In this document: positions 25,248 through 32,834 of the stretch, piece by piece | How the letters are laid out: every line of letters begins with the position of its first letter | How positions within the stretch are numbered: position 1 is the first letter of the stretch | NCBI GenBank assembly: GCA_902612345.1 | Contig: CACMDE010000003.1 | Location: 36,001-100,000 of the forward strand | Direction of reading: 5' to 3' | Origin: an uncultured Pelagibacteraceae bacterium | GTDB taxonomy: Bacteria > Pseudomonadota > Alphaproteobacteria > Pelagibacterales > Pelagibacteraceae | Length of the DNA: 64,000 nucleotides | Notes under the pieces: generated by a model | What the model was told of the DNA's origin: nothing | The model's database searches: none | The model's input: the letters and a program-made list of their open reading frames with translations, nothing else | Made by a program: the position numbers and the translations under genes

Positions 25248-26678
25248 TTGAATTTAGTTATTTGGGATATCGAGTCCTCTAATGCCAACACTGATTTTGG
25301 GAGTATTATAGAAATTGGTGGAATACTTGTTGATGAAAATTTAAAAGAAAAAGACCGTTTTAATTTAAGATGTAGATTGCCAAAAGGTGAAATTCCTCAA
25401 GCAATGGCTTTAATAGTCAATAAAACAGGCGTTGATATGTTGACTAAAGCTAATTTAAGTCATTATCAAATGTTGGCAGAAGTTGAAAAGATATTCAAAA
25501 AATGGAGTCCGGCAATATTTCTTGGATGGTCAAATATAGGATTTGACGATGAGATGATAAGGAAAGAATTTTTTAAAGGTATTAGGTATCCATATATTAC
25601 TAACGCATCACCAAATAAAAGAACAGATGGCCTTAATATTGCTAGAGCAGCTTATGCTGTTGACCCAACAGTACTAGAAACAGAAACTAATGAGAAGGGT
25701 AATGCTGTAATGAAGCTAGAGTCTCTAGCTAGAATGAATGGATTTGAATCTGGCGGTGCTCACTCAGCTTTATTTGATGCTGAACTAACTGTAAAAGTTT
25801 TAGGTCTAATCAAAAGTAAACAACAAAATACCTGGAATAGTTTCTTAAAAACCTCAAGTAGAGTAGATGCGGAAACAGTATTCAAAAAAGAAAAAGTTAT
25901 TACCTTAAATGAATATTTTTATGGAAAATCTCGGCTTTATTTATGTGCACCTTTGCACCCAAAATATTGTGTTCATCCTGTTTATCAGTGGGGGCAGGCG
26001 GTTGATTTAAGAGTTGATATTGAACCTCTATTAAATTTATCAGTAAATGAAATTAAGTCTGAATTAAAAAAAACACCTAAGTTTTTAAGAACTATAAGAT
26101 CAAATAAAGCTCCTATGATATTAGACGAAAGTTATGGAATGAAGGCTGAACCTTATAACGCAATTGATAAAGAATTAATCTATAAGAGAGCAAAGCTTGT
26201 CAGGGAAAATGAAAAATTTTCTGAAAAAGTAATTACAGCGCTTAGAGAAATTGCAGAAGAAAAAGATCAAACAAAATCACAAGAAGATATCTTAGCTGAA
26301 GAAAGTATTTATCAAAAATTTACACCAAACAAGGATACTGCGTTATTTCCTAAATGGCACAATGCATCGTGGAAAGATAAACTTGTAATGCTTGATAAAT
26401 TTGAGGATGAACGGTTAGTAGGATTTGGAAAAAAAATAATTTATCAAGAGTCGCCAGAAACACTTCCTAAAGAAATTTATAATGAAATTAAAAGAGAAAT
26501 AGCTAAGAGAATACTAAGTGAAAAAAAAGAGAAATGGTGGACATGTAAAGAGTTTTATTTCGAATGTGATAATCTAAGAGAGAAATATTCCAATGAAAAT
26601 GATCACTTAAAGCTAAAATTTTTAGATGAATTAAATGAGTTTGTAATGAGTATCCAAAAAAAATATGAAAATGCTTGA
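25248..26678 (+). CDS. sbcB: Exodeoxyribonuclease I (SbcB family)
   Basis: A 476-residue 3'-5' single-strand exonuclease. The N-terminal DEDDh domain shows WDIESSNANTDFGS (first acidic pair), GWSNIGFDDEMIRKEFF and GAHSALFDAELT. The SH3-like and helical C-terminal parts typical of ExoI follow (LCAPLHPKY, KFLRTIRSNKAPMI). The start is TTG at 25248, after AAAAGGA; no suitable ATG exists nearby. ExoI removes ssDNA in recombination and mismatch repair. It forms a same-strand run with rmuC and the MGME1-like nuclease. Confidence 0.92.
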   Translation: MNLVIWDIESSNANTDFGSIIEIGGILVDENLKEKDRFNLRCRLPKGEIPQAMALIVNKTGVDMLTKANLSHYQMLAEVEKIFKKWSPAIFLGWSNIGFDDEMIRKEFFKGIRYPYITNASPNKRTDGLNIARAAYAVDPTVLETETNEKGNAVMKLESLARMNGFESGGAHSALFDAELTVKVLGLIKSKQQNTWNSFLKTSSRVDAETVFKKEKVITLNEYFYGKSRLYLCAPLHPKYCVHPVYQWGQAVDLRVDIEPLLNLSVNEIKSELKKTPKFLRTIRSNKAPMILDESYGMKAEPYNAIDKELIYKRAKLVRENEKFSEKVITALREIAEEKDQTKSQEDILAEESIYQKFTPNKDTALFPKWHNASWKDKLVMLDKFEDERLVGFGKKIIYQESPETLPKEIYNEIKREIAKRILSEKKEKWWTCKEFYFECDNLREKYSNENDHLKLKFLDELNEFVMSIQKKYENA

Positions 26679-26744
26679 TGTGGATAAATTTAAAATTTAA
26701 ATATTATTACTTGAAACTTAATTTTCAAAATATATATAGATGAT

Positions 26745-27065
26745 ATGGCAACAGTAAGTGTAACAGATGATAATTTTGAAGCAGAGGTCATTAAAGCTGG
26801 AAAACCAGTAATTGTCGATTTTTGGGCTGAATGGTGTGGACCTTGTAAGATGATTGGACCTATCCTTGAGGAACTTTCAGATGAAATGTCAGCACAAGTA
26901 ACTATTGCAAAACATAACATTGATAATGAACCCAATACACCCACGAAATATGGTGTGAGAGGAATTCCTACAATGTTATTGTTCAAAGATGGAGAGCTTA
27001 AAGCTACAAAAGTTGGAGCAACAACTAAATCAGATTTAAAATCTTGGATAGAACAGAATATTTAA
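26745..27065 (+). CDS. trxA: Thioredoxin
   Basis: A 106-residue thioredoxin with the WCGPCK redox motif at about residues 31-36, the cis-Pro in GIPTM, and the PVIVDFWAEW start. It reduces cytoplasmic disulfides, for example in ribonucleotide reductase. It lies at the end of the folC-accD-trp block but on the opposite strand; its 3' end overlaps folC by 4 bp. The 66-bp gap upstream must carry its promoter. Confidence 0.97.
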   Translation: MATVSVTDDNFEAEVIKAGKPVIVDFWAEWCGPCKMIGPILEELSDEMSAQVTIAKHNIDNEPNTPTKYGVRGIPTMLLFKDGELKATKVGATTKSDLKSWIEQNI

Positions 27066-28330
27066 TTAAGATTTAAAACTTCTCCGGCCATGTATAGTGA
27101 ACCTGCAAATAGGCAAATAGAGTCCTGATATTTAGAGTTCAGCTTAATTGCCTCTTGAATTGATGAAGATAAATTTATGTCAATTTTTAAATCATTTAAT
27201 TTATCTTTAAATTCTTCCTTTGAAATCGATCCTTCTTGATTAGGTATATTAATTAAAGTGATCGATTTAACAACATCTTTAAAATGCTTCATAAATTGAT
27301 AATGTTCTTTGTCTTTCATCATTCCGCATATTAAATGAACATCCTGATTTTGTTGCTTAATCCACTTTGAGATAGAAATACTTGAGCTTTCATTGTGACC
27401 ACCGTCGATAATTAACCTATTCTGACCAGAAATTTCTTTTAATTTACCTGAGGTTAATTCTTGTAGTCGTCCTTTAAGTTCAATTTTAGTTATACCTTTT
27501 TTGATATGTTGATCTTTTACATTAAACATCTTCCTTGATGCGGCTATGGAAGTACTTATATTATAAATTTGGTGATCGCCTATTAGATTAGGTTCAGGAA
27601 GTATAATTTCTCCAATATCATCTTGATAAAGAATAAAGCCGTTTTCTTGCTTTAAAATATTAAATTCTTTTCCAAAAAAATATTTATTAGATGAGTTATT
27701 TATAAGAGCTTTCTCAATTTTTTCTCTTATTTCTTCATTTAATTGTTTATTAATAAATATATTCGAATTTAGAAGTCTGGATGTTTTCTCATGAATAATG
27801 CCATCAATAGTTTTATTTTTAAGCCAATGTAAGTGATCCGTATGTATTAACCCAATCAAGGTCAAAAGATTATTTTTAAATACATTGGTACTATCAAATT
27901 GAAAAAACAGCCCTGCCTCCACAATATTTACATTATCTTTAAAATTTTCTGCATATTTCAGAAAAGCACATGTTAGGATTTCAAAAAGACTTGCGCTATC
28001 ATTCTTCAATACTTTTTCTATGTCATTTAACAATTCAATAAGTTCTTCCTCTTTTATTTCTTTATCATCAAAAATAAATCTTTCAGTAAAAGATTGAAGA
28101 TGAGGAGATGTATACAAATTACACTTATAACCTGCCTCGTTTAAAATAGATTTAAGACTGTAAGACATACTTGCTTTTGCATTTGTGCCTACAACATTTA
28201 TAACATTTTTAATTTTATCTTGTGGATTACCTAATTTTTTTAAAAGATTAAACGTTCTATCTAAAGTAAGGTCTATCTTGCGCTTATGATGCTTCTCTAG
28301 TTTTGATACTAAGTTCCGAAGTTTGTTCAT
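27062..28330 (-). CDS. folC: Folylpolyglutamate/dihydrofolate synthase
   Basis: Adds glutamates to folates and makes dihydrofolate. The 422-residue Mur-ligase-like protein keeps the SPHLQSFTERF, TDHLHWL, HEKTSRLL and DGGHNESSS segments. The ATP P-loop, nearly always GTNGKGS/T, reads GTNAKAS (about 48-54), with both inner glycines changed to alanine and the Lys kept. It overlaps accD by 47 bp, a long overlap. The accD-folC-trxA order is alphaproteobacterial. Confidence 0.93.
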   Translation of the reverse strand: MNKLRNLVSKLEKHHKRKIDLTLDRTFNLLKKLGNPQDKIKNVINVVGTNAKASMSYSLKSILNEAGYKCNLYTSPHLQSFTERFIFDDKEIKEEELIELLNDIEKVLKNDSASLFEILTCAFLKYAENFKDNVNIVEAGLFFQFDSTNVFKNNLLTLIGLIHTDHLHWLKNKTIDGIIHEKTSRLLNSNIFINKQLNEEIREKIEKALINNSSNKYFFGKEFNILKQENGFILYQDDIGEIILPEPNLIGDHQIYNISTSIAASRKMFNVKDQHIKKGITKIELKGRLQELTSGKLKEISGQNRLIIDGGHNESSSISISKWIKQQNQDVHLICGMMKDKEHYQFMKHFKDVVKSITLINIPNQEGSISKEEFKDKLNDLKIDINLSSSIQEAIKLNSKYQDSICLFAGSLYMAGEVLNLN

Positions 28331-29213
28331 TATTTTTTAAATCTAACTCAGAATTTTTGTTAAGCAATATTGATAATATTTTTCCAATTTCATCTCCTAA
28401 ATTTTTTCTCTCTACTATTCTGTCAACGAATCCGTGCTTTAATAGAAATTCTGCAGTTTGAAAGTCTAATGGCAACTCTTCTTTTACAGTTGCCTGAACG
28501 ACCCTTCGACCAGCAAAGGCAATTAATGCTCCAGGTTCAGAATATTGAATATCACCCAACATAGCAAAGCTCGCAGTTATTCCTCCTGCGGTTGGGTCTG
28601 TGAAACAGACTAAATAAGGTAAATTATTTTTTTTCAACTCATTAATAGCTAATGTTGTTTTAGTCATTCCTGCTAAAGCTATTGGGCTCTCAAACATACG
28701 TTGACCCCCGCCACATGGAAAAAAAATAAAAGGTGTTTTGTTATCAATTGCATATTGTACACCATAAATAATAGCCTCAGTTTCAGCAGCTCCACTTGAT
28801 CCTCCAATAAATTCAAAGTTAGTTGCACCTACAGTTACATCTATTCCCTTTAATTTTCCCTTAGCAATAACAACTGCACAATCCTGATTAGTTTTTTTTC
28901 TCGCATCTTTGAGTCTATCTTTGTAAGATTTTGTATCTACCCAATCAAGAGGATCATCTTTTGGAATTGGAGTTTTTAAAATTTCATAATTAGAAAATCC
29001 AATTATTTCAAATCTTTGACTAGGGCTTATTCTATGATGCTTATTACATTGAGGACATACAAATAAATTTTCTTTTAGATCAGTTTTTAAGATTGGTCCT
29101 TTACAACAACTTGTCCAGGCACTAGATTCTCTTTCAGATTTAGTTGGAAATTTTTTATTGATATTTCGTTTAATACTCTCACCAAGTTTTTTAAATTTGT
29201 TTATCCAATTCAT
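28284..29213 (-). CDS. accD: Acetyl-CoA carboxylase carboxyltransferase beta subunit
   Basis: With AccA it moves the carboxyl group from biotin to acetyl-CoA, starting fatty-acid synthesis. The 309-residue protein has the crotonase-type core (GGSSGAAETEAI, FPCGGGQRMFES, TDPTAGGITASFAMLGD). The N-terminal zinc ribbon is altered: the first Cys pair is C36-C37 adjacent rather than CxxC, while the second pair CPQC (53-56) is kept. It overlaps trpA by 4 bp and folC by 47 bp. The partner accA is 22 kb away. Confidence 0.95.
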   Translation of the reverse strand: MNWINKFKKLGESIKRNINKKFPTKSERESSAWTSCCKGPILKTDLKENLFVCPQCNKHHRISPSQRFEIIGFSNYEILKTPIPKDDPLDWVDTKSYKDRLKDARKKTNQDCAVVIAKGKLKGIDVTVGATNFEFIGGSSGAAETEAIIYGVQYAIDNKTPFIFFPCGGGQRMFESPIALAGMTKTTLAINELKKNNLPYLVCFTDPTAGGITASFAMLGDIQYSEPGALIAFAGRRVVQATVKEELPLDFQTAEFLLKHGFVDRIVERKNLGDEIGKILSILLNKNSELDLKNNEQTSELSIKTREAS

Positions 29214-30010
29214 GAAATTAATTTTTTTAAATCTATCACAGTTTTACGAACATTTGTGACAGGATTTTGTCCTTTTTTCAAACTTTTAGTTATTTCTTTA
29301 CATATTGCGCTACCAACAACTAAACCATCGGCTGATTTTAATTTTTCTATTGATTTTTTTGTAATACCAAAACCTATTACATAATTTTTCTTTGGGTTAA
29401 TTCTTTTTATTTTTTGGTAATTTTTTAGTATTTCTTTAGTTGAAACTTTTAATTTTCCACCAGTTGTTGATAACATTGATATATAATAAATCATTTCATG
29501 TGAATCTTTTATAATTTTCTTTGCTCTTTGATGGGATGTTGTTGGAGAAATTAATTGAATAAAACAAATATTCTTTTTTTTACACTTTTTTGAAAAACTT
29601 TTATTTTCAGGCCAAGGTAGATCAACAACTATAATTCCATCAACTCCTGAACGTTTACAGCTATTTAAAAAATTATTTTCACCAAATTGATAAATCATAT
29701 TGTAGTATCCCATCAATATTACAGGTTTGGCATATTTATTTTTTTTAAATTTTTTCACAATATTAAATATATCTCTAATTTTAATTCCATTTTTAATTGC
29801 TCGGTAAGCACTTGTCTGAATTTCTCCACCATCTGCAATTGGAGTATTGTGCGGGAATCCTAGTTCACATATATCAACATAATTTGATATAGAATTCAAA
29901 ATATTGAGAGATATTTTTTTTGTACTATCTCCACCCACTGTGTAAGTTAGAAGCGCTGGCCTTTTTTGAATTTTTGCTTTTATAAAAGCTAAACTAATTA
30001 AATTGGGCAT
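29210..30010 (-). CDS. trpA: Tryptophan synthase alpha subunit (divergent)
   Basis: Cleaves indole-3-glycerol phosphate to indole in the alpha2beta2 complex. The 266-residue TIM barrel keeps the catalytic Glu (ELGFP, Glu49 equivalent) and Asp (IADGG, Asp60 equivalent), VDGIIVVDLPWPE and the VIGFGI and GLVVGSAI phosphate-binding ends. The usual PFSDPxADGP reads PHNTPIADGG, so the residue equivalent to Asp56, which contacts the beta subunit, is Thr. It overlaps trpB by 17 bp. Position identifies it as the trpA orthologue. Confidence 0.93.
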   Translation of the reverse strand: MPNLISLAFIKAKIQKRPALLTYTVGGDSTKKISLNILNSISNYVDICELGFPHNTPIADGGEIQTSAYRAIKNGIKIRDIFNIVKKFKKNKYAKPVILMGYYNMIYQFGENNFLNSCKRSGVDGIIVVDLPWPENKSFSKKCKKKNICFIQLISPTTSHQRAKKIIKDSHEMIYYISMLSTTGGKLKVSTKEILKNYQKIKRINPKKNYVIGFGITKKSIEKLKSADGLVVGSAICKEITKSLKKGQNPVTNVRKTVIDLKKLIS

Positions 30011-31238
30011 ATTTATAACCTAACTTTGCTTTTAAAATATTTTTGTCTTTATGTGCATCTCCACAACTATTAACAATAATTATTGTCTCTCTATCAAATT
30101 TTTTTGCTTCTTTAATTGCTACTGAGAAAGCATGACTTGGCTCAAGTGATGGTCTTAAACTTTCAAATTTTGTGATCAGCTTGTATGCTTTTAAAGCATC
30201 TTCATCACTCGCTGCAGTATATCTAGCCCTTTTAGTATCTTTTAAAAAGCAATGAAGGGGCGAAACACCACTATAATCAAGTCCCGCAGATATAGACTCG
30301 GTCTCCTCAATTTGACCCTCTTTATTTTGAACTACATATTGCATTGCTCCGTGTAAAACCCCAACTTTCGAGCCGTATGTAAGAGGCGCAGCGTGTCTCT
30401 TAGATTTTTTTGGTCCTCCAGCTTCAACTCCAATGAATTCTACCTGTTTTTTTTCGAAATCCATAAATTCATTCCAAAAACCAAAACTTGAACTACCTCC
30501 ACCAACGCAATTATACAATTTTAATTTTTTAGGTATTTTTCCAAATTCTTCTAAAATTTGTTTTTTAAGTTCTCTAGAAATCTGAGATGTACTCCATCCA
30601 CAAATTTTGACAAAAATATTTGGTCCAACTGTTGAGCCTACACACATGTGTGTTGTATCGCAGTTTGAAACCCAATATCTCATACATTCACTTACTGCAT
30701 CTATAAGAGTTTGACTCCCTGTATAAACAGGTATTACCTCAGCACCGTTTTTTTTCATTGCTTTTACATTAGGTTGTTGTCTTTTAATATCTTTTGCTCC
30801 CATGAAAATTTTACATTTCAATCCAAACTTTTTCGCAGCCATACTAAGCATTTTTCCTGCATAACCAGCACCAGTATCACCTACTATAAATTTTTTCCCC
30901 GCTTTTTTAGCTAATAGACAGTGCACTGTAGCATTATATATTTTATGCGCACCACCATTAGCGTCGGAAACGATCTTGGTCCAAATTTGAGCACCACGAA
31001 TATGATTATTTAAATTATTTAGAGGAACAAATCTAGTTGGTGATCCGATCCAATTTTTAAAATAATCGTCTCTTTCTTGTATAAATTTTTTATCATTTCT
31101 TAACTTGTTAAAAAGTATTTCCAAATCATTTATTGGTTTTTTAAGGGTTTCTGGAACAAAATTACCACCAAATTTATTACCCCACATGCCATATTTATTA
31201 TGTTGGTCAATTAACGGTATTTTTTTTTTAAGCTTCAT
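29994..31238 (-). CDS. trpB: Tryptophan synthase beta subunit (divergent active site)
   Basis: PLP enzyme that joins indole and serine. The 414-residue protein keeps the FGGNFVPETL start, the PLP lysine (GGAHKIYN, Lys87 equivalent), GGGS phosphate loop and SISAGLDY. Aligning without gaps around the PLP lysine to Salmonella TrpB gives E109 to Asp, Q114 to Tyr, H115 to Ala and K167 to Ile. The C-terminal SGRGDKD reads CGDAHKD, so S377 is Cys and R379 is Asp. It is in the usual place, between trpF and trpA. It could be a working variant or one with altered chemistry. Confidence 0.9.
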   Translation of the reverse strand: MKLKKKIPLIDQHNKYGMWGNKFGGNFVPETLKKPINDLEILFNKLRNDKKFIQERDDYFKNWIGSPTRFVPLNNLNNHIRGAQIWTKIVSDANGGAHKIYNATVHCLLAKKAGKKFIVGDTGAGYAGKMLSMAAKKFGLKCKIFMGAKDIKRQQPNVKAMKKNGAEVIPVYTGSQTLIDAVSECMRYWVSNCDTTHMCVGSTVGPNIFVKICGWSTSQISRELKKQILEEFGKIPKKLKLYNCVGGGSSSFGFWNEFMDFEKKQVEFIGVEAGGPKKSKRHAAPLTYGSKVGVLHGAMQYVVQNKEGQIEETESISAGLDYSGVSPLHCFLKDTKRARYTAASDEDALKAYKLITKFESLRPSLEPSHAFSVAIKEAKKFDRETIIIVNSCGDAHKDKNILKAKLGYKYAQFN

Positions 31239-31851
31239 AATGAATTATATTATTTAAAAAATAATCTATTTTTTGTAAATCTTTTTTTCCTTGTTCATTT
31301 TCTAGAGAACCACTTAAATCAAGAAAAAAGTCAATATTTTCTAATTTAGGCAAATTGTTTATATCTAAATTACCTGCTATCATTTTTTTTATATTTTTTG
31401 GTATATTGCTTAAAAATTTATGATCAAAGCCAATAGATTTTTCATATCCCTTACCATCGAATAATATTATGTCAGATATATCTTTATATAATACATATTT
31501 ATTTACATCTTCCTTTTTTTCAATTGTCAAAGCAGAAATAATTTTTTTTCCATAATTTTTTTTTATAAATTTTGTTTGATTTGGATCTACATCGTATAAT
31601 TGATAGTAATCAAAATTTAATTTACTGATTTTTTCCAAAGTTTGATTATCTGGATTTACTAATACAGATACAAAATTTATATTTTTTTTGTCAACATTAA
31701 TTAATTTTTTTAAGTCCTCATAAGAAACATATCTTTTGCTTTTCTTAAAATTACAAATGAAACCTACAAATTTTGGTGGGCGGGGATGATTAATAATATA
31801 GTCTAAAGTTTTAATATCTGAAACGCCACAAATTTTTACACCTTTGATCAT
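31228..31851 (-). CDS. trpF: Phosphoribosylanthranilate isomerase (divergent)
   Basis: Third-step isomerase of tryptophan synthesis. The 207-residue TIM barrel keeps the catalytic Cys (KICGVSD) and Asp (IILFDGKG). Several family motifs are altered: QLHGDE reads QLYDVD, the GGTGxxFDW phosphate-binding segment reads EKSIGFDH, and the AGGL segment reads AGNLD. The call rests on position (upstream of trpB, overlap 11 bp) plus the retained catalytic pair. It overlaps pyrF by 4 bp. Confidence 0.87.
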   Translation of the reverse strand: MIKGVKICGVSDIKTLDYIINHPRPPKFVGFICNFKKSKRYVSYEDLKKLINVDKKNINFVSVLVNPDNQTLEKISKLNFDYYQLYDVDPNQTKFIKKNYGKKIISALTIEKKEDVNKYVLYKDISDIILFDGKGYEKSIGFDHKFLSNIPKNIKKMIAGNLDINNLPKLENIDFFLDLSGSLENEQGKKDLQKIDYFLNNIIHYEA

Positions 31852-32546
31852 TGATTTAAATGATCAATTAATTTTTTTAAATTTTTTTTAATATTATTTC
31901 TAGTTAAAGATCTGCCAATTACAATTGCATCAGATTGATATTTATATAAAGCTTCAAGTGGAGAAACTACTCTAGTTTGTTCATCTTTTTTATCTCCTGG
32001 CAATCTAATTCCTGGCGTTATTGTGAATAAGTTTTTGTATTTTTTCTTAATGATTTTTGCCTCATGTGCAGAGGCTACAATTCCATAACACCCTGATTTT
32101 TTAATTAAACCAGCTTGTTTTAGGACTAATTTATTAATATTTTTTGTGTGTCCGATTTCTTTAATGCTTTTGTTGTCTAGGCTAGTTAAGATTGTGACAC
32201 CTAACACTTTGAGCTTTTTATTAGTCACTTTTGCTTTTTGTACAACTGACCTCATCATTTTAAATCCCCCATGAGCATGAACTGTTGTATATTCGCACCC
32301 TTTTAAGTCTTTTATCGAGTCAATAGCGGAAATTGCTGTGTTGGCTACATCCATTATTTTTAAATCAAGAAAATATTTTTCTTTAAATTTTTCTAAAAAT
32401 CTTCTACCATTTTTACTGTAAAAAAGCTGATAACCAAATTTTGGTATAATTTTTAAATTTTTATTTGTTGTATCTTTTAGTATTTTTTTTACCTGATTAA
32501 TATTCGAAGTATCACAAGCAACAAAGATAATTTTATTTTTTTTCAT
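31848..32546 (-). CDS. pyrF: Orotidine 5'-phosphate decarboxylase
   Basis: Makes UMP from OMP, the last step of de novo pyrimidine synthesis. The 232-residue TIM barrel has the catalytic DLKIMDVANT (DxKxxD), the start FVACDTSN, the HAHGG segment and the C-terminal TPGIRLPG phosphate-binding loop. It overlaps ihfB by 14 bp and trpF by 4 bp, within the rpsA-ihfB-pyrF-trpFBA-accD-folC run. Confidence 0.94.
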   Translation of the reverse strand: MKKNKIIFVACDTSNINQVKKILKDTTNKNLKIIPKFGYQLFYSKNGRRFLEKFKEKYFLDLKIMDVANTAISAIDSIKDLKGCEYTTVHAHGGFKMMRSVVQKAKVTNKKLKVLGVTILTSLDNKSIKEIGHTKNINKLVLKQAGLIKKSGCYGIVASAHEAKIIKKKYKNLFTITPGIRLPGDKKDEQTRVVSPLEALYKYQSDAIVIGRSLTRNNIKKNLKKLIDHLNQ

Positions 32547-32826
32547 TTATCTTACTTTTCCAGCCTTTAGAGCATTTATACATAATGTTCTTTTTTTCAG
32601 GAACTTCAACCTTTTCTAATGTCTTAGGATTTAATGATATTCTTTTTTTTTGTATCCGAGCTTCAAATGTACCTAAAGAATCTCTCAATTCTACTCTTTC
32701 TCCATTTTTTAATGCTTTAATAATTTCCTGAAGGAATATTTCAAATAATTTATTTAAATCTTTTTTTAGTAAGTTAGGAAAATTTTTTGCAACTTTGTTT
32801 AATATTTCTGGTTTTGATACAGACAA
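32533..32826 (-). CDS. ihfB: Integration host factor beta subunit
   Basis: A 97-residue HU/IHF-family DNA-bending protein. The dimerisation helices come first (SVSKPEILNKVAKNF), then the beta-arm region with ERVELRDSLGTFE, a C-terminal arm and helix. Its place 8 bp after rpsA is the classic IHF-beta position, which is why I call IhfB and not HU. IHF bends DNA in recombination, replication and transcription. No ihfA is in the window. Confidence 0.9.
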   Translation of the reverse strand: MSVSKPEILNKVAKNFPNLLKKDLNKLFEIFLQEIIKALKNGERVELRDSLGTFEARIQKKRISLNPKTLEKVEVPEKKNIMYKCSKGWKSKINEKK

Positions 32827-32834
32827 TTTATTAT

